Notes: generated from the sequence alone by a model not told the origin. Counted from the stretch's first letter, positions 1 to 8,102 are shown. The stretch: DNA of 64,000 nt from Trichococcus pasteurii (GCF_900112935.1 NZ_FONM01000004.1:1-64000); one strand, 5' to 3'. A program made the numbers and translations.

Positions 1-2
1 AT

Positions 3-146
3 TACCGTCGTAAATTTACTAGTCGTTCTTCTTTGATTGATATGATTCACAACTATATGGAATATTACAATAATAGACGCATTCAAAGGAAGCTGCATAT
101 CATGACTCCAATGGAGTTTCATGATCAGTATTTCGAGGCAGCCTAA
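3..146 (+). CDS. IS3-family (IS150-like) transposase OrfB, C-terminal fragment
   Basis: The window opens inside a reading frame whose last 47 residues include HNYMEYYNNRRIQ and MTPMEFH. This is the typical end of the rve/DDE integrase domain of IS3-family OrfB proteins: the NxxRxQ segment after the catalytic glutamate, then the TPxEF tail. It would catalyse transposition together with OrfA, which lies outside the window. Only the carboxyl end is visible, so whether the copy is intact cannot be judged. The element probably ends within the following 170 bases, but no terminal repeat could be fixed. Confidence 0.8.
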   Translation, partial: YRRKFTSRSSLIDMIHNYMEYYNNRRIQRKLHIMTPMEFHDQYFEAA

Positions 147-154
147 TGAACCCT

Positions 155-199
155 CACGTTTTATGAGTGAAGCGTTTTGTGCTTCGCTCATAAAACGTG
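155..199. other. 19-bp inverted repeat downstream of the IS3 transposase
   Basis: The arms at 155-173 and 181-199 are complementary over 19 positions with one G-T pair, around a 7-base loop. No T-run follows on the plus strand, so it is not a canonical terminator. It lies 9 bases after the transposase stop and is probably part of the non-coding 3' end of the IS or a structure limiting read-through. Confidence 0.6.
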
Positions 200-230
200 T
201 GGGCCGCCAAGCGTAAGCGCGGCAGGGTTA

Positions 231-268
231 AAAACGAAAAAAACTGCCCCCACATTACGGGGAGCAGT
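231..268 (-). terminator. Rho-independent terminator reading leftward, no gene in front
   Basis: Read on the minus strand, ACTGCTCCCC pairs with GGGGGCAGT around a short loop and runs into seven T. It looks like a genuine intrinsic terminator, yet no minus-strand gene is visible between it and rpiA. It may belong to the IS end, where it would protect the transposase from outside transcription, or be the remnant of a gene lost on IS insertion. The stretch 269-500 holds no convincing gene. Confidence 0.5.
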
Positions 269-502
269 CTGTAAAACTGTTTAAATATTTTACTGTCCTA
301 TTGACGGGTGGCATACCAATGACAGAAGGCCGACATGCTTTTAAGCAGATTCTAATGGCACGGGCACGAATAGTGAGAAAGCAAATTACGTGAACAATCT
401 GTGCGCGACTTTCTGATTCATCCATAAAATGAAATTTCCATGTGGTATTGCAAAAGCTCTCTCATTATCGGCATTCCAGCATAGTAACGCTTCCTTTTCA
501 TA

Positions 503-511
503 TGATATAAT
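503..511 (+). promoter_or_regulatory. Extended -10 promoter of rpiA
   Basis: TGATATAAT forms an extended -10 element about 33 bases before the rpiA start. No good -35 hexamer is seen 17 bases upstream, as often with TGn promoters. The SD sequence GAAAGGA lies just ahead of the ATG. Confidence 0.45.
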
Positions 512-544
512 GACTTCATCATCCTGAAAGGAACGCGTGAGAAA

Positions 545-1222
545 ATGGAACTAAAAGAACTGGTTGGATTAAAAGCTGCAGAATACATCAAAGACGGTAT
601 GACAGTAGGTCTGGGAACAGGCTCGACTGCTTATTATTTTGTGAAGGAAATCGGTAGACGTGTGAACGAGGAAGGATTGAAGATCACTGGGGTGACGACT
701 TCGATCCAAACAAAGGAATTGGCTGAATCGTTAGGGATTCCGTTGAAGAGCGTGGATGAAGTGAGTTGCATCGACATCACAGTGGACGGAGCCGACGAAA
801 TCAGCGAAGATTTCCAAGGGATCAAGGGCGGCGGCGGCGCTTTGCTGTTCGAAAAAATCGTTGCCGACAATTCCAAGAAAGTCATCTGGATCGTTGATGA
901 AAGCAAAATGGTGAAACATCTGGGAGCCTTCCCGCTGCCAGTGGAAGTCGTCTGCTACGGGTCGATCCAACTGTTCAATAAATTCAATGAAAAAGGCTAC
1001 AATCCGGAATTCCGCAAGACAGCAACCGGGGACTATTATTTGACTGATGAGAAGAATAACATCATCGATCTCCACTTGGGTGAAATTTTGGATCCGAAGG
1101 CGCTGGCCGAGGAATTGATCCATCTGACCGGAGTCGTGGAACATGGTTTGTTCCTGGATTGTGTGGATATCGTTTTGGTCGGGACAAAAGACGGCGTGAA
1201 AGTCATCGAAGCGAAAAGATAA
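545..1222 (+). CDS. rpiA: Ribose-5-phosphate isomerase A
   Basis: Interconverts ribose-5-phosphate and ribulose-5-phosphate in the cytosolic non-oxidative pentose phosphate pathway. The 225-residue length is normal for RpiA. The phosphate-binding GLGTGST (22-28), the active-site TVDGADE near 80-86 and KGGGGAL near 93-99 are all present. The ATG is preceded by GAAAGGA at SD distance. It is followed after 79 bases by a pyrimidine nucleoside phosphorylase. The pairing makes sense because nucleoside phosphorolysis yields pentose phosphates that enter this pathway. No terminator separates the two, so co-transcription is likely. Identification is secure from the motifs. Confidence 0.95.
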   Translation: MELKELVGLKAAEYIKDGMTVGLGTGSTAYYFVKEIGRRVNEEGLKITGVTTSIQTKELAESLGIPLKSVDEVSCIDITVDGADEISEDFQGIKGGGGALLFEKIVADNSKKVIWIVDESKMVKHLGAFPLPVEVVCYGSIQLFNKFNEKGYNPEFRKTATGDYYLTDEKNNIIDLHLGEILDPKALAEELIHLTGVVEHGLFLDCVDIVLVGTKDGVKVIEAKR

Positions 1223-1301
1223 GTTGCAACTTAAGGACACAAAAACGTTTTGCGTTGTGCTTGATAGGTGAAAAAGTCGGATTCAAATGGAGGAACAACC
1301 T

Positions 1302-2603
1302 ATGAGAATGGTAGATTTAATTATCAAGAAACAAGAAGGCAAAGCATTGACGAAAGAAGAAATCCGTTTTATCATCGATGGCTACACGGACGGGTCGATC
1401 CCCGATTATCAGATGAGCGCGTGGGCGATGGCCGTCTTTTTTCAGGATATGACTGATGAGGAACGGATGGAATTGACGATGGCTATGGCTGAATCCGGCG
1501 ATCAGATCGACCTTTCCGCCATCGAAGGCATCAAAGTCGACAAGCATTCAACGGGCGGCGTCGGCGACACGACGACGCTGGTTTTGGCTCCATTGGTTGC
1601 CAGCTGCGGCGTGCCGGTAGCGAAAATGAGCGGACGGGGATTGGGGCATACAGGCGGCACGCTGGATAAGCTGGAATCGATCCCCGGCTTCCATGTCGAG
1701 ATCGATGAAGCGACATTCGCGTCCATCGTGAACGACAATAAAGTCGCCGTCATCGGACAATCCGGCAATCTCTGCCCTGCGGACAAGAAATTGTATGCGC
1801 TGCGGGATGTGACCGGAACCGTGAACTCGTTGCCGCTGATCGCCAGCTCGATCATGTGCAAAAAAATCGCAGCCGGTGCGGATGCAATCGTGCTCGATGT
1901 GAAAATTGGCGCAGGTGCCTTCATGAAGACGGAAGAAGACGCGAGGGCACTTGCCCATGCGATGGTCAAAATCGGCAATCTGGCCGGCCGAAAAACGATG
2001 GCGATCATTTCCGACATGAGCCAGCCTTTGGGTGTGGCGGTCGGCAATGCTCTGGAAGTTGAAGTGGCGATCGAAACGTTGAAGGGCAACGGGCCGAAAG
2101 ACCTGGAGGCGCTCTGCATCGAATTGGGAAGCCAGATGGTCTATCTGGGCGGAAAAGCGGCTGATTTGGCTGAAGCCCGTGCACTTGTGACGGAGAACCT
2201 CCGTAACGGCAAAGCATTGGATAAATTCAAAGTTTTCGTTGCTTCCCAAGGCGGAAATCCGGCAGTCGTAGATGATTATTCATTGATGCCGCACGCCTCG
2301 CGCCAACAGGATGTTTTGGCTGATGCATCGGGCTACGTCACGGAAATTGTTGCGGATGATATCGGCGTCGCTGCTATGCTGCTGGGGGCAGGGCGCGCCA
2401 CGAAAGAAAGCACAATCGATTTGGCTGCCGGACTGAAGATCCTGAAAAAAGTTGGAGACCCGGTCCAAAAAGGCGAAGCAATCGTCAGGATGTTCGCCAA
2501 CAAAGCAGATTTCGGTCAGGCCGAAAAGCTGATCCAGGAAGCCTACTCCATAGGTGAAGAAAGAAAAGAAATTACGCTGATACACGGCGTCATCACAGAT
2601 TGA
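1302..2603 (+). CDS. pdp: Pyrimidine-nucleoside phosphorylase
   Basis: Phosphorolyses uridine, deoxyuridine and thymidine to the free base plus (deoxy)ribose-1-phosphate in the salvage pathway. The start at 1302 (MRMVDLI) has a GGAGG eight bases upstream and gives 433 residues, the standard length of the family. An ATG 15 bases earlier overlaps the SD and is less likely. Visible are the phosphate-binding [10 protein letters not shown] (81-90), [15 protein letters not shown] (111-125) and a K-x8-S/T-type substrate region, followed by the C-terminal mixed alpha/beta domain. It forms a probable unit with rpiA and ends in a strong bidirectional terminator. Confidence 0.95.
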   Translation: MRMVDLIIKKQEGKALTKEEIRFIIDGYTDGSIPDYQMSAWAMAVFFQDMTDEERMELTMAMAESGDQIDLSAIEGIKVDKHSTGGVGDTTTLVLAPLVASCGVPVAKMSGRGLGHTGGTLDKLESIPGFHVEIDEATFASIVNDNKVAVIGQSGNLCPADKKLYALRDVTGTVNSLPLIASSIMCKKIAAGADAIVLDVKIGAGAFMKTEEDARALAHAMVKIGNLAGRKTMAIISDMSQPLGVAVGNALEVEVAIETLKGNGPKDLEALCIELGSQMVYLGGKAADLAEARALVTENLRNGKALDKFKVFVASQGGNPAVVDDYSLMPHASRQQDVLADASGYVTEIVADDIGVAAMLLGAGRATKESTIDLAAGLKILKKVGDPVQKGEAIVRMFANKADFGQAEKLIQEAYSIGEERKEITLIHGVITD

Positions 2604-2607
2604 ACAC

Positions 2608-2657
2608 AAAAACATCCGAGCCGCACACGATAAAATGTGTGCAGTTCGGATGTTTTT
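2608..2657. terminator. Bidirectional terminator between pdp and the MgtC gene
   Basis: AAAACATCCGA...CCGCACAC pairs with GTGTGCAGTTCGGATGTTTTT around a short loop. There are A-runs on the left and T-runs on the right, so it serves both the rightward pdp transcript and the leftward MgtC transcript. Confidence 0.85.
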
Positions 2658-2658
2658 C

Positions 2659-3363
2659 TCATTGGTCGAAGGTTACGTTTGTGATGTCCTTGCTCATGTT
2701 CAGCAGGTCGTTCACCAGATCCTTTTTCTTGTAGTAATGCGGCAAATCGATCCCATAGATGACGATGTAGTTCGGGTGCTCGGTCTCCGGATTCTCGATC
2801 AGAAACTTCATGTCCGAAGTCTCGATATTATTTTCGGAAAGGAACAATTCGATCGCTTTTTTCAAATCCTGATGCCGGTAATGGATTTCCACATGCAGAC
2901 CGCCTATGGAAGTCCTGAGTTTTTTGATGATATGCAGAACGACATAAAGGATCAGACAGCCGATGAAAGATAGGAAATAATAGCCCATCCCGACGGCAAT
3001 CCCGAGACCGGCGACCGTCCAAATCGTTGCCGCCGAAGTCAGGCCGGTGACCGTATCCCGTTTGGTGATGAGGATTGTGCCGGCTCCCAAAAATCCGATC
3101 CCGCTGACGATCTGGGCGATGATGCGCGTGAAGTCGACCGTGATGCTGGATGCGATATCCGGATTGGCGATTGCCAAGTTCAGACTGTAATAAGCGATTT
3201 CGACCTGGATCAAGGTGATGAGGCAGGCTGAAACAGAAACGATGATGTTCGTCCGCAGACCTGCCGCTTGGCGATTTTCTTCGCGTTCATAGCCGATGAC
3301 GCCACCGACAAATACCGCCGCAAGCAAGCGCATCGTTATTTCCAATGTGCTGATGGAGTACAC
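2659..3363 (-). CDS. MgtC/SapB family membrane protein
   Basis: About 234 residues. The N-terminal membrane domain has four to five hydrophobic segments and carries the family signature (GGVIGYERE, RTN, GFLGAGTI). It is followed by a soluble C-terminal ACT-like domain from about residue 150. Family members are linked to magnesium limitation and membrane energetics, but the biochemical activity is not settled. I chose the GTG at 3363 because AAAGGGGG lies six bases upstream. A TTG at 3381 would overlap that ribosome site. The gene is monocistronic and convergent with pdp. Confidence 0.85.
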   Translation of the reverse strand: MYSISTLEITMRLLAAVFVGGVIGYEREENRQAAGLRTNIIVSVSACLITLIQVEIAYYSLNLAIANPDIASSITVDFTRIIAQIVSGIGFLGAGTILITKRDTVTGLTSAATIWTVAGLGIAVGMGYYFLSFIGCLILYVVLHIIKKLRTSIGGLHVEIHYRHQDLKKAIELFLSENNIETSDMKFLIENPETEHPNYIVIYGIDLPHYYKKKDLVNDLLNMSKDITNVTFDQ

Positions 3364-3597
3364 AGCATTTCCCCCTTTCAAAATAGAGCATTTCTTCTAT
3401 TCTAATGCACCGGCCGTGTTCTGTAAAAGGAAATGACGATTTTCTGAAAATATGCAGAATCACGCCGATTCTTCCGTCAGCGTATGATAAAATGGAAGAT
3501 ATTATGATTTTTTGATGGTAGTGCCAAAAATTCTATGGAACTGCCCCAAATAACGAGGTGATGTGAAAAACCAAGCCCTGCTATTCAAAGTTAGGTG

Positions 3598-3750
3598 AAA
3601 CAAACGCTCTTGACAACCGAGCCAATGGTTTCTTCCTTTGCCGTCAAGGGCGACGGTATACAAAAGGAGCAGCACAAAGTCGCCCTTGGCTTAGAAAATT
3701 TTAAACCATTGGCCTTTCGGATTGTCAAGAGTACGCTCCGCCGTTTGTTT
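3598..3750. repeat. Nested long inverted repeat in the IS 3' region
   Basis: The outer arms 3598-3631 and 3703-3750 are complementary (AAACAAACG, CTCTTGACAA and CCAATGGTTT against their complements, with a few bulges). Inner arms 3643-3654 (GTCAAGGGCGAC) and 3679-3690 (GTCGCCCTTGGC) extend the structure. The whole 150-base segment can therefore fold into a single long hairpin immediately downstream of the transposase stop. There is no clear coding potential. Confidence 0.7.
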
Positions 3751-3794
3751 AGTTTATTGGTTCTCTCTTTTTTAGAGGGCTCTGGTGCCAAAAG

Positions 3795-5315
3795 TTAAGG
3801 GGTTTGGTCCATCAGCCAATCTTGGGATAAAGAGATTAATTTTGTCCATTTACCTGGCATATTGGGAAGCTTATCCAGCTCAGGAATCAGCACAGGGACC
3901 TTCTTTTCTAAGGCGGAGTGCGGTCTCAAAAAGTTGAAATAGACACAAAATAAGGTCACGAAAGAGACTGATCCCTGGTGGGATCCGAACCCGGTGGTCG
4001 CTCTGTAATTGCCTTTGAAAGTCCGGTTCAACCGTTCGATGATTTGTTTTAATGGGCGGTATTCCGCTGAAACCGGGTCGTTGTTGGTAAGCCCGATTAC
4101 TTGTTTTACATCAAACGGAACGCCGTGTTGGGCATAATAGTGTTGGGCCAAAAGGTAAATGGGATTGCCATCGACTATGAAAGTTAGATCCTCAGGCACA
4201 GTGCCCATCTTTTTGAATACTTCGCGCAATGCGTAAATGGCGGATTCTGTATCCCGATTTGGAGAAACATAACTCGATAAAATGATTTTCTTTACGGCAT
4301 CAAAGAAGAAAAATAAGTAATTCCACCGACCGCTTACTCGAATGTAGGTCTCGTCTCCACAAAATTGGTCTGATAACTCGTAAGGATAGTTCTCCAAGAA
4401 CGGCTTCAGAACAACGGAAGCGCTGGATGCGTAATTGAGAATGGTTTGACCTGTAATTTTAACATTATGTACGTCGTACATAAGTGCCGCTGTTTTCCTG
4501 GCGGAAAGACCATAATTCACATGATAAGTAAGTATCAACCCCAACGTGTAAGGGGAACAATGGATATTGGCCAGCTTGACTTTCGGTTGAATGATCGAGT
4601 CCTTCGAGATGGGCTCAAAAACAATGTTGAATTGGCGGAATAGATAATGCATCTTAAATTGGTGCGGTTGCTTTTCGAATAAGTCTTTTTCTTCGGCTGT
4701 TAGTCCCTGTAGTCTTCTCAAATAATAAGGACAATCCGCTCTTTTACATTTATAGACATCAAATCCGTTGCGGTCCTTCACTTTTTCTAACGGATGCGTA
4801 CAATGCGGGCATTTTAAAATGGCTTCTTTGGAGAAATGATTTTTAGGGCTGAATAAAGCATCGCAAACTTTACAGTTGCATTGGCCTTTGGGGCCATTAT
4901 TGGCGTAGAGGTAGTCCGAGGGAGCGTTGCAGCGTGGGCAGGTTGTATTGAGGTCTAGGTTGATTTTAACGCCATTGCGGCGTTGAATAGGCTGGAGAAC
5001 CTTCCCAGTTTTTTCGAAATGAGTTTGAAGAAGCAGATGATAGTCCAACTTTTCAACTTTTTCGATCAAAGGCAGTTCATCGACTTTGAGTTTCTGGTAA
5101 TTTAAATTATCCGGAGCAATTAACTGAGGCATACGGGAATTTTGCGTCAACAGGATTACTAGCTTCATTAACGCAAGAATAATCATTCGTTGACGCTTGA
5201 TAATATCAACTAAATAGGTTAATAATAAAGGTAGCAACTTGTCATCTTCCTTTCTTTTGGGGAAATAGTGCGGTGTCGTTACCATCACTATTAACCAAAA
5301 ATTGGGGGGTGGCAA
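3795..5315 (-). CDS. DDE transposase with two N-terminal zinc ribbons (IS6-like core)
   Basis: An enzyme of up to 506 residues. It has two Cys-rich modules (CPRCNAPSDYLY...CNCKVC and CPHCTHPLE...CKRADC), then a DDE core: D in CGDETYIRVSGRW, D in FIVDGNPIY, and E in IIERLNRTFKGNYR. A final FLRPHSAL motif resembles IS6/IS240-type transposases. The N-terminus is uncertain because the first 25 residues lack a clear ribosome site. An AAAGGAAG lies about 70 bases in, near a TTG. The frame is open to its end with no frameshift, so the element may be active. The subfamily cannot be named from sequence reading alone. Confidence 0.8.
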   Translation of the reverse strand: MPPPNFWLIVMVTTPHYFPKRKEDDKLLPLLLTYLVDIIKRQRMIILALMKLVILLTQNSRMPQLIAPDNLNYQKLKVDELPLIEKVEKLDYHLLLQTHFEKTGKVLQPIQRRNGVKINLDLNTTCPRCNAPSDYLYANNGPKGQCNCKVCDALFSPKNHFSKEAILKCPHCTHPLEKVKDRNGFDVYKCKRADCPYYLRRLQGLTAEEKDLFEKQPHQFKMHYLFRQFNIVFEPISKDSIIQPKVKLANIHCSPYTLGLILTYHVNYGLSARKTAALMYDVHNVKITGQTILNYASSASVVLKPFLENYPYELSDQFCGDETYIRVSGRWNYLFFFFDAVKKIILSSYVSPNRDTESAIYALREVFKKMGTVPEDLTFIVDGNPIYLLAQHYYAQHGVPFDVKQVIGLTNNDPVSAEYRPLKQIIERLNRTFKGNYRATTGFGSHQGSVSFVTLFCVYFNFLRPHSALEKKVPVLIPELDKLPNMPGKWTKLISLSQDWLMDQTP

Positions 5316-5419
5316 GTTGTTTTTGTCGTTAACCCCGTTAAATCAACGAAAAAATACAAAATTGAACGTCTGGCAGAGCTAAACTTTGACAGTACGTTTT
5401 TGATTAAAGGAGGGACAAT

Positions 5420-6124
5420 ATGTCGAAAAAAGAATGGCTGGCTGGGATGAAAGCCATCTATCCGGTTTGTTTCGGTTACATTCCGATGGGGTTGGCCTGC
5501 GGGGTCCTGCTGCAGCAAGCCGGTTATCATTGGTTAGCAGTCATGCTGATGAGCCTGATCATCTACGGGGGTGCTTCGCAGTTCATGATCGCTTCGATGA
5601 CTGTGGCGGGGGCAGGCCTTCTGGAAATGGTGATCATGATTTTTTTCATCAATCTTAGGCATCTCTTGATGAGTTCCAGCCTGGCCCACAGAATCCGCGA
5701 GAAGAGCACGGCTTTCAGCATATTCTTTGCGCAGACGATCACCGATGAATCTTTCGCCGTCAACACACTGTATTTCAAAACCGAGGGCATGTGGAATCCG
5801 ACGAAAGCGATGGCCGCAAATGTGACGGCCTATTCAACCTGGATTTTGAGCACGGGAATCGGGGCGATGGCCGGAAAGAGCATCGCTTTGTCGCCGGTTG
5901 TGATGAATTACATCCTCATTGCGATGTTCATCTTCCTGCTCATTTCCCAAATCGAGAACCGCATCGTGTTCTGGACGGCGGTATTTTCCGGCATCACGGC
6001 GGTCCTATTAATGAACTTGCTGCACCATAACATCGCCATCGTCCTGACGTCGATTCTGGCCTCCGGATTTGGGCTGTACCTGCAGAATAAGAAAGACGAC
6101 AAGGAGGGGATTTTGCGTGGATGA
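5420..6124 (+). CDS. azlC: AzlC-type branched-chain amino acid exporter, large subunit
   Basis: A 234-residue integral membrane protein of the AzlC (LIV-E) family. The family pattern PVCFGYIPMGLACGVL opens the first membrane segment, and the YGGASQF signature lies near residues 51-57. With the small AzlD subunit it exports leucine, isoleucine, valine and analogues. The ATG has AAAGGAGGG upstream. The gene overlaps azlD. Immediately upstream lies the insertion sequence, so any native promoter or leader between 5330 and 5419 has been reduced to about 90 bases. A TTTGACA is visible there but lacks a convincing -10. Confidence 0.9.
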   Translation: MSKKEWLAGMKAIYPVCFGYIPMGLACGVLLQQAGYHWLAVMLMSLIIYGGASQFMIASMTVAGAGLLEMVIMIFFINLRHLLMSSSLAHRIREKSTAFSIFFAQTITDESFAVNTLYFKTEGMWNPTKAMAANVTAYSTWILSTGIGAMAGKSIALSPVVMNYILIAMFIFLLISQIENRIVFWTAVFSGITAVLLMNLLHHNIAIVLTSILASGFGLYLQNKKDDKEGILRG

Positions 6125-6440
6125 TAAAGCATTGTGGCTCATTTTGGGCGGTGGATTGGTGACTTTTTTGCCCAGATGGCTCCCGATCGTTGCTTTGAAG
6201 AATGCGCGGATTCCGATCTGGTTCCAGAAATGGATGAGCTTCCTGCCGGTATCGATTTTTGCAGCCTTGATCGCTTCGGATATTTTTTTCTGGGAGGGAA
6301 CTGTTTCCCTGAATGCATTGGAGAATGCCAAACTGTTGCCGTCGCTTGTGACAGCAGTGGTAGCCTATTATTCAAAAAATATGATTCTCTCTGTCATCGT
6401 CGGCATCTTGGGCATCAGCCTGATGGTGTGGGCACTCTGA
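6117..6440 (+). CDS. azlD: AzlD-type branched-chain amino acid exporter, small subunit
   Basis: A 107-residue hydrophobic protein with four membrane segments and the AzlD pattern TFLPRWLPI near the end of the first segment. The GTG at 6117 has AAGGAGGGG upstream and overlaps the azlC stop by 8 bases, indicating translational coupling. Together the two form the LIV-E exporter. The upstream in-frame ATG at 6069 would extend into azlC without a ribosome site and is rejected. Confidence 0.9.
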   Translation: MDDKALWLILGGGLVTFLPRWLPIVALKNARIPIWFQKWMSFLPVSIFAALIASDIFFWEGTVSLNALENAKLLPSLVTAVVAYYSKNMILSVIVGILGISLMVWAL

Positions 6441-6490
6441 TTTTTCTTGTTTATTTTTAATGTATTAGCCATCAATTTCTCATTATTATG

Positions 6491-6519
6491 TTGACATGCT
6501 TTTGTTTGTTGATTATGAT
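6491..6519 (+). promoter_or_regulatory. Sigma-A promoter of the trpX-like leader
   Basis: TTGACA (6491-6496), a 17-base spacer, then TATGAT (6514-6519). This is close to consensus and lies 300 bases before the lipoprotein gene, so a long leader RNA is transcribed. Confidence 0.8.
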
Positions 6520-6549
6520 GAATGCATAAAAGAAGAGGAGGCAGTCGCG

Positions 6550-6612
6550 ATGCAAACAATCACACGTGTAACAGCAACGAACAGAAAAAGCTGGCAAAGC
6601 CGCATAGTGTAG
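6550..6612 (+). CDS. 20-residue leader peptide with one tryptophan
   Basis: A short frame, MQTITRVTATNRKSWQSRIV, starts eight bases after a perfect AGGAGG (6536-6541) and stops with TAG at 6610. It begins about 24 bases after the predicted transcription start and is followed by mutually exclusive RNA pairings, as in transcription attenuation systems. One Trp codon (6592-6594) sits near the end. The downstream gene belongs to the TrpX-like family of predicted tryptophan transporters, which fits tryptophan sensing. A single Trp is fewer than usual, so the sensed signal is an inference. Confidence 0.6.
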   Translation: MQTITRVTATNRKSWQSRIV

Positions 6613-6634
6613 GTTGATCGTGTGACAGGACTGT

Positions 6635-6685
6635 CCATAGATGCAACCTCAGATTCAGTCTGGATTAGCGTCTATGCGGATTTTT
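6635..6685 (+). terminator. Attenuator terminator 1 in the trpX-like leader
   Basis: CATAGATGC (6636-6644) pairs with GCGTCTATG (6668-6676), extended apically by CAGA/TCTG, and then runs CGGATTTTT. Competing pairings exist. AGGTTG (6611-6616) is complementary to CAACCT (6644-6649). CCGCATAG (6600-6607), at the end of the leader ORF, is an exact complement of CTATGCGG (6672-6679). Confidence 0.65.
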
Positions 6686-6713
6686 CCTTCTTTTTTCTTA
6701 TTCAGGAAACCAT

Positions 6714-6749
6714 CACCGCAAAGACTTTTAGGGTCTCTGCGGTGTTTTT
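6714..6749 (+). terminator. Terminator 2 in the trpX-like leader
   Basis: CACCGCAAAGAC pairs with GTCTCTGCGGTG around a short loop and runs into TTTTT. It comes only 28 bases after the first terminator and 70 bases before the coding start, so two intrinsic terminators act in series ahead of one gene. Confidence 0.75.
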
Positions 6750-6819
6750 GTATCCAAAAACGCTTTTTATCCGGAATGTGATGTGCAGAAAAATCAAATA
6801 TAAAAATGGAGGAATAGTG

Positions 6820-7845
6820 ATGATGAAAAATGGGATGAAAAACATGTTGCGATTGAGCTCGGTAGTAGCGATCGGGTTGTTGGCTGCTTGCGGAAACACA
6901 GCGTCGGAAAGTGACTCTTCAGCAGCGACGACGGAAAGCGAACAGAAACAGGTCTACATCGGTATCCTGCAGCTGACGACGCATCCGGCCTTGGATCAGA
7001 TCACGGAAGGCATCCTGGATGAGTTGGCGGCGGCCGGCTATGTCGACGGCGAGAATGCCACCATCGATTTCCAGAATGCGCAGGGGGATCAGGCGAACAT
7101 GAAATCGATCGCGGAAAGCTTCGTCAGCCATGACGCGGACATCATGATCGGCGTTGCGACGCCTGCCGCGCAAGCGTTGAAGAATGCTTCTGATGAAATT
7201 CCGGTGATCCTTGGAGCGGTCCAGGATCCAGTCGGCGCCGGTTTGGTCGAATCCTTGGAAGCTCCCGGCAGCAATGCAACGGGGCTGTCGAACCGGACAC
7301 CATCAAACGAACAGATGGCATTGATCAAGCAATTCCTGCCGGATGCCACAACGATCGGCGTCATGTACACGACTGCCGAAGACAATGCGATCATCTCAGG
7401 CCAACGCGCCGAGCAGGCGGCAGCAGATCTCGGATTTGAAGTCGTGACGAAAACGATCACCACCACGAACGATATCGCCCAAGCAGCGGAAAGTCTTGCC
7501 AAAGAAGTGGACGCGATCTATGTACCGAATGACAATGTCATCGCGAGCGGAATGGCAACCTTGGTGGATGCGGCCGATGCGTTCGGCATCCCGGTTTTCC
7601 CGGCTGCTGACACGATGGTGAAAGACGGCGGCGTTGCCACCTTCGCGCCTAGCCAATACGGCATGGGTACGCAGATCGGCCAAATCGCGGTCGACATCCT
7701 GAAGGGCGCTGATCCGGCGACTTATCCGGTCCAACTGGTCAAAGAGAATTCCGTTTACATCAACCAAGCCAAAGTGGACGAACTGGGCTTGATGATTCCG
7801 GAAGAAGTCAAAGCCGATGCGGTGTTTGTGGAATTGGCTGAATAA
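6820..7845 (+). CDS. TrpX-like ABC transporter substrate-binding lipoprotein
   Basis: A 341-residue lipoprotein. A basic start is followed by a hydrophobic stretch ending in the lipobox LLAAC near residue 25, and then the ABC_sub_bind fold (IGILQLTTHPALDQITEG, QNAQGD, DIMIGVATPAAQAL, AVQDPVGAGLV). Family members are predicted to bind tryptophan or other aromatic compounds and to feed TrpY/TrpZ. The start has GGAGGA six bases upstream. The larger upstream frame runs through the leader terminators and is not used. No permease or ATPase gene follows: a terminator lies 16 bases after the stop. The partner is therefore elsewhere or absent. Confidence 0.8.
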   Translation: MMKNGMKNMLRLSSVVAIGLLAACGNTASESDSSAATTESEQKQVYIGILQLTTHPALDQITEGILDELAAAGYVDGENATIDFQNAQGDQANMKSIAESFVSHDADIMIGVATPAAQALKNASDEIPVILGAVQDPVGAGLVESLEAPGSNATGLSNRTPSNEQMALIKQFLPDATTIGVMYTTAEDNAIISGQRAEQAAADLGFEVVTKTITTTNDIAQAAESLAKEVDAIYVPNDNVIASGMATLVDAADAFGIPVFPAADTMVKDGGVATFAPSQYGMGTQIGQIAVDILKGADPATYPVQLVKENSVYINQAKVDELGLMIPEEVKADAVFVELAE

Positions 7846-7860
7846 TAACTGTTTAGGGAA

Positions 7861-7895
7861 GAGGCTCATCCAATTGCGGATGGGCCTCTTTTTTT
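7861..7895 (+). terminator. Terminator of the trpX-like gene
   Basis: GAGGCTCATCC pairs with GGATGGGCCTC and is followed by seven T. The next 140 bases (7896-8031) show no gene. Confidence 0.9.
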
Positions 7896-8031
7896 GGTTT
7901 GCGATTGGTAGGGGGTTGCTGAGGTTATCGGATACAGAACAAAGCGGATATGTCGGTCGAACGGATCAAGTGTTGCTGCGAACAGCCGACAACAATCCCG
8001 CCTTCATATGATCATAACTTGCCACACCACC

Positions 8032-8081
8032 AAACAAAAACGCGCCAGCGACCGGTATCATTCTACCGTTCGCTGGCGCGT
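8032..8081 (-). terminator. Terminator of the mevalonate operon
   Basis: Read leftward, CGCGCCAGCGAACGG pairs with CCGGTCGCTGGCGCG around a short loop and ends in TTTTTG. It lies 22 bases after the fni stop. Confidence 0.85.
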
Positions 8082-8102
8082 GCTGTTTCTGTTCATGTCA
8101 GG

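Larger units (their letters stand above)
3598..5330 (-). mobile_element. Insertion sequence with zinc-ribbon DDE transposase (ends approximate)
   Basis: One large transposase gene (3795-5315) with a 3' non-coding segment containing a long hairpin. Candidate imperfect termini are the GTGCCAAAAA...CTGCCCC stretch near 3520-3545 and its rough inverse near 5295-5325 (GGGGGGTGGCAA...TTTTTGTCG). The match is weak, and no target duplication could be confirmed. The true boundaries may therefore lie up to about 80 bases further out on the left. The element sits directly upstream of azlC. Confidence 0.55.

Noticed and set aside
3591-3798. Two 66-67 residue ORFs in the IS 3' region
   Set aside because: They are mirror products of the palindrome on opposite strands and have no ribosome site.
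6613-6819. T-box riboswitch before the TrpX-like gene
   Set aside because: No AGGGTGG-ACCGCG-type T-box or specifier-loop bulge could be found. The leader instead contains a short ORF and two simple terminators.
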